Source: Takakia lepidozioides (lineage: Eukaryota; Streptophyta; Takakiopsida; Takakiales; Takakiaceae). From it: DNA of 64,000 nucleotides. Below the pieces are notes generated by a model. The model did not search any database. It had not been told where the DNA came from and saw only the letters and a program-made list of their open reading frames with translations. The translations under genes were made by a program, and so were the position numbers. The DNA is taken from positions 24,242,001 through 24,306,000 of the forward strand of contig CM060732.1 of NCBI GenBank assembly GCA_030704615.1, given 5' to 3'. The stretch's first letter is position 1, and every line of letters begins with the position of its first letter. Of the stretch, positions 33,740 through 45,080 are shown piece by piece.

Positions 33740-34400
33740 CACTACAACACATGCGCGTTTTTATGACTTCACATATGACTATTTTTTCAGTCTTATATGC
33801 GTTCATGACTACATCACTCTGTAGTGAAAAAAACCTTGTCATAGCGACTAGTCTTTACGACTGCGTTTTGCAAGTCATATCCGTGACTGCTTGCATGGCA
33901 CCTGGAGTCCTGCTGCAGAGAGGGTTGCAGTCACAACTATATGACTAATATATGACTACATTGTCTGTTGAGCGCTGCCTACATGGAGAGGCTTCAGCGG
34001 GACACGTGCGCCACTGCGCAAGCGATACGTCATGCATTCGTCAGGGGATCATATGACTATATGTCTGCAAAGTGATGCCTACATGGAGAGGCGACGGATG
34101 GACACGTGCGCCACTGCGAATTTGACATGTCACGACTTCTTGCCATGATCATATGACTACATGTCTGCACAGTGATGCCTACATGGAGAGGCGCTAGCGA
34201 GACACGTGTGCTATGGCAGATTTCACACGTGGTGACTACATGACTCGCTCATATGACTACAGGGATGTCTACATGGAGAGTTGTTAGCGGGACACCTGTT
34301 GCACTTGAGATGTGACATGTGGCACACAGACAAAATATATGACTAGTATATATGACTACGGATCTTTACACGTGGTGAAAATATGGATAAAGAATGTCGT
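33740..34400. mobile_element. CACTA-like left terminus with subterminal tandem repeats
   Basis: The terminus reads CACTACAACACATGCGCG at 33,740, preceded by CTT as a possible 3-bp target duplication. It is followed by many copies of CATATGACTA/ATGACTAC and a tandem array of about 100-bp units, each with CCTACATGGAGAG (33,978; 34,078; 34,178; 34,268) and GACACGTG. Terminal CACTA plus dense subterminal repeats is the layout of En/Spm elements. The matching right end was not found in the window, so the element's extent is open. Confidence 0.6.
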
Positions 34401-34916
34401 GTCATATACTGCCACGTGTTCTGGTTTGAACAAGAGTAATGTCACGTGTCATCAAGATTGTTTTCCGAAATAGTTTATATTTTTAATGTTCATATTTTAT
34501 TTTTTAGTTTTCATTTAATATTTAAAAAAACAGGGAGATTGCAGCCTTGGGTTTTTTTTTAATGGTATTATTTTTAATATTATTATTTAAAATGAAAGTG
34601 AATTAAATGATTTAAAATCTTCATTACATGGTGAAATTCCAACATGAAAACAGAATGGATCCCTCCTGCATACTATCAACCACAAGGAGAATGAAAATAG
34701 TCAACTACAGGGCAATACAAGCCCTATAAATCACATTACAAAAATCCAAATGAGACCAATGTCCCAATGGACACCTCCAAAGCCACAAGGTCAAAAAATC
34801 CATGCCTCAAAAGGCCCAGCCAAAAACAAGCAAGCCCACACATGGGCTGAATTGTTGTAGCTAGTATGTTCTAGTGCTATTAGAATCAAGAACTCTGTTA
34901 AACAGTGCAATAGTGA
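34401..34916. other. AT-rich spacer between the CACTA-like terminus and the NIF-like gene
   Basis: No gene is recognised. It probably holds the 3' untranslated part of the minus-strand gene that ends at 34,917. Confidence 0.4.
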
Positions 34917-36855
34917 CTATCCCTTCCGCAGCTCCATAAGTTTCAGTAACTTTAGACTCCAAAGTGTTGTCTGGCCAACCACCTGCCCTAACTCGGTCTG
35001 TTTCCTAACACCATTCACATATGGTAGAGGGGTGTTACTGACACATGCCTCTTTGATGTACACACAGGCATAATCAAGGGGCACAGCAGGGTACCCGTAA
35101 CCCACCACAGCACCTTGAAGAGCAACAATCAGCCCTACTCCACATTTCTTGCGTTTGGAGTTCACATCCAACAGCCGAACCTCGTCACCCACCCTGAACT
35201 GTGATCCCAACTCCACACAAAAAAGAACACGATGTGAAAACCCATGACATACACACGACTAGGACACTCAACATTTGCGAATTAAAGAGAGCCCCAAAGT
35301 TGGAAAAATAAAACAAACAAGACAACGGCCTGGACTTACTCCATTTGCAGTCTCCAGTGGTGGTGAGACCTCTTTTGGGGGGCTACTCGCCAGGTCGACA
35401 CTCTTGCCCCTTGTCTGTACCGGCTTGTCGACAATATCACCTTTGTTTGTCACAAGTTCCTGTGTCACAGACCAGAGAACAACCAGGAAAGCAATGAGCA
35501 AACAGGAATAGTGAATAGAAACAAAATCCAAGTATGAATCAAACAAAAAAAGCCAACATGAAAAGCTGCAAAGAAAACCTAGCATTAATCAAGCAACCGA
35601 GGAGAAGCATCCAGGAAAACAATGCAATGAATGAACCCACAAAATTGTAGCCTCTGGAGCACTGTCAGAATGTTTGTACCTTCACAGTAGCAGTGTTGTA
35701 TGGTTGTTGTCCGAAAACAGGCTGAGACTCCAAAAACTTGGGAATACTGGCAGCTTTCGATGCCTTCCACAAGAAAGGCCACAACGCCTCTGTTAGATAC
35801 TCATCAATTGGTGAATCTGGTTGCACCTTCCATGGCTCTGGAAAAATCCCACTGAAGGGAGGATTGTTTGCCGCCTTTCTTGGTGTGTTGTCAACAAGAA
35901 CAGTGTCCTCATAAGTCCATTCTGGCCAGTCTGCCCACACTGTAGACAAGTTCTTGAAATATAATGGCTTTGAATCAGACCCCTTACGGCATGGGAGGAC
36001 TGGATCCTCGTCACAGTGAAGGGCATCCCACTGGAAAACCAGGTTAGTGTGGGCTGCAAAAATATAGTCCACCATTGGGAAGAAGTTGAGAGCTTGGCAA
36101 CAAGACCACACCGCCACCTCAAAGTGTTCAAAACACTTTTGCAAAAAGTCATAACAACGTGGTCTCAAAACTACCATCTTCTTGCCACATCTTCCCCACA
36201 AAACCTTTGGGAAGGGATGCAGGCCCATTAGCAGAATGAAAAGATTCACATAACAGACCATTTAAGTCCAAAATTAGTAAATGCTTCCTCGTTGGTCCAG
36301 GAAGTAAACGACATTTGGCTTCAACATGTGAGCAGGAGAAATTAAAGCAACCTGTTTGTTTGTTTTGTCCCCGTCTGCATCTTCCAGCCAATTTAAACTC
36401 CCACATACCTGCATACCAGAATCCGGTGTGCCCGGCGGCTCTGTCACCATTGCCCCCTGGACTGCTACTGCCTTTGTACGTGGCAAGGGCTGAATTTCCA
36501 CGTGTACCTCACAGCTGGCCTTCCCTGTATCCTGCTGCTGCTCGGTCAAATTCAAAAGATCATCAGTGACAGGAAGACATAAGGGCTTAGAGTGAGCACC
36601 AGTTACCGTCTGAAATTGGGATTCCAAACATTTTGATACTGTCACAGCAGACGTATCCATCGTAGATGTCACTGGTCCTGCGTCTGGTAGATTAATCCCC
36701 AATCTGGTCACAATGGCTTTCTGGTACTCAATCATACTCTGCATCTGTAATTTTAATTCTGCCATGTCACGTCCTTGTGATTCCACCAGTTTGTCCAAGC
36801 CATCCATCCTGCCAACTACTGTAGAATATGCGAGACTTCCCTCCTGCCAATCCAT
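34917..36855 (-). CDS. NIF/FCP1-like (HAD) domain protein with a C-terminal transposase-associated domain; incomplete model
   Basis: Minus-strand exons run from about 36,855 to 34,917. An N-terminal linker (36,855-36,400) is followed by a NIF/FCP1-type HAD domain: RKHLLILDLNGLLCE near 36,280, LRPRCYDFLQKCFEHFEVAVWS near 36,150, then YEDTVLVDNTPRKA near 35,900. In HAD phosphatases the first motif is DxDx(T/V); here it is DLNG, as in some plant NIF-like proteins, so activity is doubtful. The last exon (35,216-34,917) reads SQFRVGDEVRLLDV..CGVGLIVAL, like the C-terminal domain of plant Transposase_24/En-Spm-associated proteins. One frame change near 36,200 is unexplained by a normal intron. It lies directly inside a CACTA-like terminus, so it may be transposon cargo. 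Confidence 0.55.
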
Positions 36856-37151
36856 GAAAACTTGCCCAAGTATGAATCAAACCAAAAAAACCTAGCATGA
36901 ACAACCATTGGAAAGAAAACCCAGGCCAAAAGCCGTGAAAAAAACCCTAGCAACCTATGATGCAGCAACCACTCTAGCAAACGTGGAAAACACACTTACC
37001 CGCCTGTCACTCCCAGCTGACAACCGTGACACTGAACCCTCTTGAATTTCATATAATGTAGGAGGGCACCCTGATAGTGTTTCCTACAAATTAATCCATG
37101 CCACAAACAAACCCATGCCACAAGTCAGTAAGCAATGTGAGGGCTGACTAT
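36856..37151. other. Upstream part of the interrupted minus-strand gene
   Basis: Probably intron or leader of the minus-strand NIF-like gene. The 13.4-kb LTR element is inserted at its right edge, and related sequence may resume at 50,592. Confidence 0.35.
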
Positions 37152-37156
37152 ATACA

Positions 37157-38187
37157 TGTTAGAGGACTGTCGGGGACTTAGACACTTATACGGGATCTGT
37201 AGGGTACCCTTAATTTTTTGCACAGACTGAGACCAACAGGAGCCTTAGGGGTGACAGCAGCGCACTGTAGAGGGGGGTTACACAGCCCGTCACAGTCGTC
37301 ACAGTCGTCACAGTCGTCACAGCCGACACAGCCAACACAGCCCGTCACAGTCGTCACAGCCAACACAGCTCGTCACAGTCGTCACAGCAGACACAGCCGA
37401 CACAGCCCGTCACAGTCGTCACAGCAGACACAATCGTCACAGCCGACACAGCCCGGCACAGCCACACAGCCAGTCACAGCCCGACACAGCCAAACACAGT
37501 CGCACAGCCAGTCACAGCCCGTCACAGTTTCACACAGCCAGTCACCGCTTGACACAGCTGTCACGATCATAGGGAACGAAGAGTAGGACAGGGAACGACT
37601 GTGGGGAACAACACCTGCGAAGGGAACATGTTAGTTCACAGACGACGGTTAGTGAGGGAAACGGTCAGAACCACGGATAGGAAGATCAAGGGAGAAACGG
37701 GGAATTGAGGGATATCATTCGGAGGAGGACTTCTTGGTCATGGAGGAGAGAGGATCGGGCAGAGATGAAGAACGGAAGTGAAGATAGAGAGATGATGAGT
37801 AGATGCTTGATATATGCAAGGCTGTAATGATATTGTAGAGCAGATTAGAGACACAATGGCTTCGGCCTGATACCTGATAAATCATAATCGGATGCTTTTA
37901 CGATACAATCACACTGTGTAGAGAGATCTGAGTGAAGCTGTGAAATGAATGGATGAGTTGATGGAATCCAATAGATTGATAAAGCAAACTGATACTTAAT
38001 TATCAATGGTAAGATAGCTAACATGAATACCAAAAGGGAAACAAATAGGAAACACCCCATGATACACTAGCTGTAGGTCATGACTGATTGTTCTGCGCGG
38101 GCTGAGTACTTAGAGATTTCCAACTCTTCTATCTTGGAGTTTCCGCCTCGAATAGCGAAGGGATGGGTGAGTAAAAGCCGCGCGACA
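37157..38187 (+). repeat. Left LTR of the 13.4-kb element
   Basis: It starts TGTTAGAGGACTGTCGGGG and ends about CGCGCGACA, two bases before the primer site. At 37,279-37,565 it contains a minisatellite of GTCACAGTC/CACAGCC units. The right LTR matches it only as its reverse complement. Confidence 0.85.
37279..37565 (+). repeat. CACAGCC/GTCACAGTC minisatellite in the left LTR
   Basis: Units of 9-15 bases built on CACAGCC, GTCACAGTC and GACACAGCC repeat about 25 times. The complementary array lies in the right LTR at about 50,222-50,465. A related array (CACAGCCTATCACAGCCCAT) lies at the end of pol at 44,930-45,290. Confidence 0.9.
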
Positions 38188-38189
38188 TT

Positions 38190-38207
38190 TGGCGACCATA
38201 CTGGGGA
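38190..38207 (+). other. Candidate primer-binding site
   Basis: TGGCGACCATACTGGGGA follows the left LTR after two bases. The TGGCGAC...CTGGGG form resembles primer sites of Tat-type plant gypsy elements. Its position fixes + as the direction of reverse transcription and makes the left LTR the correctly oriented one. Confidence 0.6.
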
Positions 38208-38216
38208 CCTGAGACA

Positions 38217-38798
38217 TGAACAACCAGATGTGACAGGCATCTGGTGGGATCATGGTGGTTGGACCATTAAAGAATTTGAAGTGAATCAAATTCCCTGTGG
38301 AACGAAGGAAGAAAGATTGTCCAAACAATTCTTTCAAAGGTTTTTGGAATTGCCAACGGTTGTAAAGAAAATATTCTTAAGCGAGTGCATGATGCTGATC
38401 CAGAATGGGGTCTGGAGAAAGGAGTGATAAAGATTTATCAGGTAGCCTGTAGAGGAAGAGCACGTTGGTTACCAACATTGGTTTATGTGATAGCATTGCT
38501 ATCCATTAAACGAGTAGAGTTTGAAGGCTGGGAAGAAAGAAAGGTGAATGTTTATACTCATATGCATGAAGAGCTTGTACTGGTAAAGAATTGGATTCCA
38601 AATGATATTTTGTGGATCAAACTCACACCAAGAACAGCTTTTCAGACTTGTTTGCCATATGGTTATATGGTAACGGAGACTTCAAGTATAGCCAAGGGTG
38701 CATTGAAGCTTGAAAGAACCCAGGCATATACGAGAGATATTACAGAAGAGAGTTTTGGTTATTGCCACATTAAAAGAAATGAAAGACATGGGACATGA
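38217..38798 (+). pseudogene. Leader-region coding relic of the 13.4-kb element
   Basis: Two overlapping frames, up to 38,427 and 38,385-38,798, read as one protein of about 190 residues broken by a frameshift near 38,385 (blocks GIWWDHGGWTIKEFEVNQIP and WEERKVNVYTHMHEELVLVK). No family is recognised. Some Tat-lineage elements have an extra frame before gag, and this may be one. Confidence 0.4.
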
Positions 38799-38964
38799 GT
38801 GATGAAAGAGAAGCTAGACGACAGAGATATTCAGCAAAAGAGAAAGCTGTCTGAAAGCTAATTATCCATATCTTTGGGAGAGAGGAATAGACATAGGGGA
38901 ATCATCTGGACCTCTCACACCATTAAGATCAAAGAGTACATCACCTATACCGGAAGAACTAGAG

Positions 38965-41114
38965 TTGGATGCCACTCCTTCTGTTTCTTTGCAAGAAAGA
39001 TTAAGGGAATTGGTACAGGAAGAAGATCAATCACGAGGTGAAAGATCTGAGGTACATCCTTGGATAAAAGACTTGACAGAAATCTTTGATAAGAGTTGGC
39101 ATGGAACACCAAAAGCAGGAACTCCAGTTTCTGAAGCAGAAGGTGAAGAAGGAGAAGAGGATGTGGCAGAGCCAACGGAGAGTTCAGACTCTCCAACACC
39201 ATTACAGTTGAGTTACATGAGTGAAGAAGAAACCAAGGGCAGAACTTGGAGGATGAAAACAGAGAGAAGAAATTAGAAGAGGAAGAATATGAAGAAGTAG
39301 ACCCAACAGCTGAGGTTGAGACTACAACCAGGACATCCCAACCCGTTGGACCTGGATCAAGTGGAGCACTTGGATCACAGGCCAACGAAGGTGTCGGCTC
39401 AGGGGGATCAGGCGGGCTGCCTGGATCTGGCTCTGGGGGGACAGGGAGTGTGGGAAGTAGTGCAACTGAAGCTGGGAATACTGTGAATATCGTGGGGCCA
39501 AAAGCAGGGAGTGCTCAAGGGCCACCACTTGGTGGAAGATCCACCACAAAAACAACAGGTCCAGAAGGACCAGCACCAGCAAGGGTGCCAGCACCTGTCA
39601 GTGGGCAGAAGGTAGGGCCACAGATGGCGTTACAACCAACACGGGCAAAACCACCCTTTCCAATATATTCAGGAAAAGGGGATCCCGATGTACACATTAG
39701 CCAATTTGAGCACATGTGTATAGTGAACAATGAGAATGGTGATGATGCCAAGATGAGACTGTTTCCTTGTTCACTTATCAAGAAAGCAAGTGAATGGTAT
39801 GCAAGATTCCCTGATAATCATTTCCTAACCTGGAATGGCTTGAATACAGCATTTCGAAATAGGTTCAGGACAAGTAAAACTGAGGATGAAGTGTATGGAA
39901 GTTTACAACAGCTGAAGCAGAAGAAGCATGAAACTGTTGAAGAGTATATGGAGAAGATGGAATTGATGATGAAAAAGCTGGCTGCAGTACCAGCGCCCAG
40001 TTTACAGAAGACTTGGTTTGTGAGTGGACTAAGACCAGAGTTGCAAAAGAAAGTGGATATGTTACCCCATAATACAGTGGAGGAGGCATTTGAAACTGCG
40101 AACAGAATTGAGCAATTGGGAATGCTCAGGAGAGAGAAAAAAGAAGATGAGGACTTTGAGGATGAGTCAGATGAAGAAGAAGAGCAAGAACTAAAAAGAA
40201 AGAGTAAGAGAAAGGAGAAGTTGAAGAGGGATAACTATGAAAAAAATTTGGAAAAAATCTTGAAGAAGTATGCCACAGAGGCTGCAACACATTGGAGGAA
40301 GGGTGTATGGTGTGCAAAGTGCCAGAATGAAGGCCATACCACCACAGAATGCCACATGAAGGAGAAACACTGTACTATCTGTAAAATGGATAACCATTCT
40401 ACTGAGAATTGTTACTACAACAGAAGGACAGCTGCAAGAGAACCTAGGCAAGTAAGGGTGCATCAGGTGCAGCCCCAGCCAAGAAGAAACAATGATCAGG
40501 ACCACTATGGTAGGTCTGGTGGTTATAACAATGGCATGGAAGGGAGAGGTAATTCAAGAGGGAATTACCAAGGAAATTCCAGAGGCAACTATCAGGGTAA
40601 TCCAAGGGGGAATTACCAGCCCGGGAATCAGGATTATAGAAATAATCCAAGAACAGACCAAGGGCGAGGACCCAATGGTGAAGAGCTATGTTACTATTGT
40701 AATCAGCCAGGACATCGCAAGGCAGCCTGTTCATTCTGGATAAGACACCAGAATGAGATGAGAGCTCCTGTGAATGAGGGCCCAGTGGTGGCAGCTCACA
40801 TGGTTAGGCCATGTGTTGTACCAGAAGTAAGTACAATGATAGTAACAAGAAGTAAAGCCAAACTAATACCTCCAGTAGAAGAGGAAGAAGATGAGAATGG
40901 AAGTGGCAATGATATGCCTGAAGATGAAGAGACTTGGAAAGATGAGAAGGAACTGCACAAGGAAGTGGCAGATACTATAAGGGAAATGCAAAAGAGTACT
41001 GATATTCCTGTGGCAGATTCCTCTGATTCGGATGGAGAAAAGAAGGGAGTGAGGAAGAAAGGAAAAAAGAAGATGCAGACATGCAAAGTAATGAAGAGAC
41101 TTTGGCTGAAGTAA
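38965..41114 (+). CDS. Gag polyprotein of the 13.4-kb element (one frameshift)
   Basis: An acidic N-terminal part (38,965-39,276) shifts frame near 39,245 into a long frame of about 620 codons. It has a Gly/Ser-rich linker, a capsid-like block (FPIYSGKGDPDVHISQFEHM, LKQKKHETVEEYMEKMELM, GLRPELQKKVD) and three CCHC-type zinc knuckles: CAKCQNEGHTTTEC and CTICKMDNHSTENC near 40,310-40,420, and CYYCNQPGHRKAAC near 40,690. An NYQGN-type repeat lies between the second and third knuckle. Gag packages the element RNA into particles. Three knuckles are more than the one or two usual in gypsy Gag. Confidence 0.82.
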
Positions 41115-41444
41115 TATGCCAGACCAAAGCAGAAATTACCATTGGACAGCTATTAGCTGTGGCACCTTATTGTAGGCACAGGCTGTATCAAGCAATCAAT
41201 CGAATTGCCCAAGAGACAGGAAACACAGACCTGAACAGCAAGGTGACCAGTTATAATGTGAAGCCGGAAGGGCGAGAAACAGTCATGGACTTTGATGATT
41301 TATGCCAGTAATCCAATTGAGAATTGGAAGCACAGAACTAACTGATGTACTGATAGATGGTGGTTCTGGAGTAAATATCATGACAGACCAATTAAGGAAG
41401 AAGCTTGGTCTAAGTAACATGAAACAGCCCCATTTACAGTAACA
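41081..41444 (+). CDS. Gag-pol junction and protease N-terminal half (frame-shifted)
   Basis: A frame ending at 41,311 and a second one reading QLRIGSTELTDVLIDGGSGVNI carry the catalytic loop of a retroviral-type aspartic protease, in the DGGS form seen in some Tat/Athila-type elements. The frame closes at 41,443, just before the pol ATG at 41,445. At least one shift is needed on each side, so this part looks decayed. Confidence 0.6.
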
Positions 41445-44400
41445 ATGGCAGATCAAAGAAGTGTACAGCCATTGGGATTAATAAGAGGAGTTAAGATACA
41501 GATACAGAAAATGATCTTTATGATCACAGTAACTGTATTAAAAATGGATGAAGTCATGGAGGCTTACTCCTTATTATTGGGACGTCCGTGGCTGAAACAG
41601 GCCAGGGTATTCTATGACTGGAATTCTCAGTTACTAACCGTGCATAATGGGATACACGAGATACAAATTACCACAAAGAAATCTAGTAGATTACCTGCTA
41701 CAAGAAGACCTCGAGGAGTCAGAGAGTATGACTGGAAAGGAGGACTGGATGAGGAGCAGGAAGCTACCCTATTTGTTGCACACCCAGAGTGGGAGCAGGT
41801 TGCAGAGATGCGGCTGGAAAGCCTAAGTTGTTTAAGAGGTATCTGCTGTGGTGTAGTGACAGCAACACCAACTGAAGAGGAAACCAGCATTTACCCATCA
41901 CATTTCTATGAAGAAAGAGAAGGAGAAATAGAAATCCTAGAAGAACCAGCCACTGTGAGCTTACAGGATGAAGTGGTGACTGGTTGGACAATCACAGCTG
42001 ATGAGCAGGTGAGGGAAGTAAATGTGGGAACTAAAGAGGAACCGAGGATGGTGAAAGTAGGAGCTGATTTGGAGCCGGAATTCTTCGAAGAAGCTAAAAG
42101 CTTGTTCATCAAATACAGAGATGTATTTGCTTGGAGCTATGAGGATCTAAAAGGGATACCACCTGAAGTCTGTCAGCATAAGATTGAACTGGAACCAGGG
42201 TCAGTACCAATCAAGCAGGCGAGGTATAGAATGAATCCCAACTACGCACAGAAGGTTGGAGAAGAGATAAAGAAGTTGGCTGAGGCTAAGTTTATATACC
42301 CAATAGAGTATACAACTTGGTTGTCACCCATTGTTATAGTTCCCAAGAAGAATGGCAAACTAAGAGTATGTGTGAACTATAAGAAGCTGAATGCTTGTAC
42401 GAAGAAAGATCCTTTCCCTTTGCCATTCACAGAAGCAGTATTAGACACTGTGGCAGGCCATGAGATGTACTCATTCATGGATGGCTTCAGTGGTTATAAT
42501 CAAGTGCAAGTGGCAGAAGAAGACCAAGGGAAAACAGCTTTCATCACAGACTGGGGGGCTTATGCATACAAAGTCATGCCCTTTGGACTTTGTAATGCAC
42601 CAGCGACCTTTCAGAGAGTGATAAGTGAAATTTTTCATGAGTATCTGGATGATTTCATGCAGGTATTCTTGGATGATTTCAGTGTGTACAGCTCTAAGAG
42701 TGAGCACTTGCATAAATTGGAGTTATGTTTGGCCAGATGCAGGATGAGAGGTCTGGGCCTGAATCCAGAGAAGTGTACTTTCTGTGTGAACTCAGGGGTG
42801 CTTCTGGGACACATTGTGTGTAAGAAGGGACTCCTTGTGGATCCCAGAAAGACAGAGTCCATTAAAGCCTCTCCACCACCAGTGAATGTTAAAAGTCTAC
42901 GGAGATTCCTTGGGCAAACCAGTTATTACAGGAGATTTGTCAAAAGGTATGCACAAATAGCAGCACCATTGAGCAAACTACTGAAGAAAGATGCAGTGTT
43001 TGCCTGGACAGCTGAATGTCAACAGGCATTTGAGGAACTTACACTGTCAGTAACAACTACACCTGTGCTGATTAACCCTCACTGGCATGTAGTATTCCAT
43101 GTTCACTGCGATGCATCAGGAGAAGCGTTGGGAGCGGTGTTAGCCCAGAATGTTACAGGGAATATAGATTCACCTGTGTACTATGCTAGCCGGTTGATGA
43201 ACAGTGCTGAGAGGAACTATAGCACAACGGAAAGAGAAGCATTGGCAATGATCTATGCAGTGAAGAAATTCAGGCATTACCTGTTGGGCAAGAAGTTTAT
43301 GTTCTATGTGGATCACCAGGCTCTGATATACCTGGTAAACAAACCTCTGATAAGCGGAAGAATAGCAAGATGGTTGATAATCTTGCACGAGTTTGAGTTC
43401 GAGGTTCTTTACAAGCCTGGGAGACTGCATCTTGTGGCAGATCATTTGTCACGATTGTCAATAGGAGAACCAGCCACAGGAATAGATGATCAATTACCAG
43501 ATGCGAGTCTCTTTGCAGTGGAGGTGCAGGGAAGTGCAGATGACTGGTTAGATTGGCAGTGGCCAATCAGATACTACCTTGCTCATGGTCAGTGCCCACC
43601 TAGTTATGGTAAGGAGCAGAGGAAGAGAATCGCTATCAAAACTTTACCTTATACTATGGTAGGAAGCAGAATGTATAAGTTAGGACCTGATGGAGTACTA
43701 AAACGATGCTTGTACCACCATGAAGTAAATAAAGTTTTGGCGGAAGTTCATAAAGGAGTGGCTGGAGGTCATTTTGGAGAAGAGACTACCAGTAGAAAGA
43801 TACTACTCGCAGGATACTGGTGGCCTACTTTGTTCAAAGATGTACACGAGTATTGTCAGAAGTGTGATGAATGTCAGAGGCTAGGACCTTTGCAGAGATC
43901 TGGAAGGATGGCCTTGCATCCTACAATGCCTACGGAACCATTTCAGAAATGGGGACTAGACTTTGTTGGACCAATTAACCCACCATCCAAGAATACACGA
44001 AACAGGTACATAATTACAGCCACTGATTATACTACAAAGTGGGTGGAAGCTAAAGCTTTGAGGGACAACACAGCCAAGTCCACAGCAAGGTTCCTGTACG
44101 AGAACATACTTACACGATTTGGCTGTCCCTTAGAATTTATCAGTGATCAGGGAAGTCACTTCATGAATGAGACCATTGAGTTGTTGACTAAAGAGTTTAT
44201 GATTGTGCATAGAAAGAGTACAACATATTACCCACAGGGTAATGGGCAGGCAGAGGCTACCAACAAAATACTATGTACTATCTTGGCTAAGATAGTCAAT
44301 GCAAACAGAACGGATTGGGATACAAAGCTGCTGACAGCTTTGTGGTCATACATGACTTCATATAAAGTCACCACTAAGTATACACCATTCCAATTAGTTT

Positions 44401-45080
44401 ATGGTATGGAAGCCTTACTTCTAGTGGAATTCCTGTTACCTACCATGAGAACGGAGTGGGGAAAGAGAATGGAATTGCAAGACTCCATCAAGGTCAGGAA
44501 ACATGAATTATACCATGTGGAAGAAGTACGTGCTGATGCAGCTGATAATATGACCAGAATTCAGATGAAGCGAAAGGAACAGTTTGATGAAGGCAAGTTA
44601 AAGACTTTTAAGACGGGGGATTTGGTTCTATGGTTGCAGAAGAAAGGAAAGATTCAAGCTTCTAAGCTTAAATCACCATGGAAAGGACCTTATGTCATAC
44701 AAAAGATGTATGATAACAACACCGCCATGTTACAAACCATTAACAAAGAAATGCTGGGAAGAGTCAATGCCAATAAGTTGAAGGGGTACAGTGGTATCCA
44801 TGACAAACCCTTGCAGCATGATTTGCATGTTGAACCGCAAGAGCAGTCACGGGCTGCACCAGTGTTACGAACGGAGTATGGAGCACTTGTCGCTAGGCCC
44901 AGCATATATGACCAGGGCGGGCAAAACAAACGTGACACAGCCTATCACAGCCCATCAAGGCAAAGCACAATCACAGCCCATCACGACGTGACACAGCCTA
45001 TCATAGCCCATCACGACGTGACACAGCCTATCACAGCCCATCAAGGCAAAACACAGCCATCACAGCCCATCACGACGTGA
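41445..45080 (+). CDS. Pol polyprotein: protease C-terminal half, reverse transcriptase, RNase H, integrase
   Basis: One uninterrupted frame of 1,211 codons. It begins with the protease end (LLLGRPWLKQARVFYDW). The reverse transcriptase spans about residues 270-450 with SFMDGFSGYNQVQV, MPFGLCNAPATFQRV and the catalytic FLDD near 407. RNase H (DASGEALGAVL, TTEREALAMIYAVKKFRHYL) is near 556-660. Integrase has an HHCC finger (HKGVAGGHF ... CQKCDEC, about 769-810) and the catalytic D, D, E in TATDYTTKW, ISDQGSHF and PQGNGQAEATNK (about 858-940). No chromodomain follows. The last 50 residues run into the CACAGCC repeat. All key residues are present, so this is the best-preserved part of the element. 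Confidence 0.95.
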   Translation: MADQRSVQPLGLIRGVKIQIQKMIFMITVTVLKMDEVMEAYSLLLGRPWLKQARVFYDWNSQLLTVHNGIHEIQITTKKSSRLPATRRPRGVREYDWKGGLDEEQEATLFVAHPEWEQVAEMRLESLSCLRGICCGVVTATPTEEETSIYPSHFYEEREGEIEILEEPATVSLQDEVVTGWTITADEQVREVNVGTKEEPRMVKVGADLEPEFFEEAKSLFIKYRDVFAWSYEDLKGIPPEVCQHKIELEPGSVPIKQARYRMNPNYAQKVGEEIKKLAEAKFIYPIEYTTWLSPIVIVPKKNGKLRVCVNYKKLNACTKKDPFPLPFTEAVLDTVAGHEMYSFMDGFSGYNQVQVAEEDQGKTAFITDWGAYAYKVMPFGLCNAPATFQRVISEIFHEYLDDFMQVFLDDFSVYSSKSEHLHKLELCLARCRMRGLGLNPEKCTFCVNSGVLLGHIVCKKGLLVDPRKTESIKASPPPVNVKSLRRFLGQTSYYRRFVKRYAQIAAPLSKLLKKDAVFAWTAECQQAFEELTLSVTTTPVLINPHWHVVFHVHCDASGEALGAVLAQNVTGNIDSPVYYASRLMNSAERNYSTTEREALAMIYAVKKFRHYLLGKKFMFYVDHQALIYLVNKPLISGRIARWLIILHEFEFEVLYKPGRLHLVADHLSRLSIGEPATGIDDQLPDASLFAVEVQGSADDWLDWQWPIRYYLAHGQCPPSYGKEQRKRIAIKTLPYTMVGSRMYKLGPDGVLKRCLYHHEVNKVLAEVHKGVAGGHFGEETTSRKILLAGYWWPTLFKDVHEYCQKCDECQRLGPLQRSGRMALHPTMPTEPFQKWGLDFVGPINPPSKNTRNRYIITATDYTTKWVEAKALRDNTAKSTARFLYENILTRFGCPLEFISDQGSHFMNETIELLTKEFMIVHRKSTTYYPQGNGQAEATNKILCTILAKIVNANRTDWDTKLLTALWSYMTSYKVTTKYTPFQLVYGMEALLLVEFLLPTMRTEWGKRMELQDSIKVRKHELYHVEEVRADAADNMTRIQMKRKEQFDEGKLKTFKTGDLVLWLQKKGKIQASKLKSPWKGPYVIQKMYDNNTAMLQTINKEMLGRVNANKLKGYSGIHDKPLQHDLHVEPQEQSRAAPVLRTEYGALVARPSIYDQGGQNKRDTAYHSPSRQSTITAHHDVTQPIIAHHDVTQPITAHQGKTQPSQPITT

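Noticed and set aside
33740-33829. A 90-bp foldback bounded by CACTACA and TGTAGTG as a tiny MITE
   Set aside because: The inner parts pair poorly and the same TATGACTA motifs continue far beyond, so it is better read as the first subterminal repeat of a larger element.
37279-37565. Regular short repeats that look array-like
   Set aside because: Units are 9-15 bp and contiguous without unique spacers, and they lie in a plant LTR, so this is a minisatellite and not a CRISPR array.
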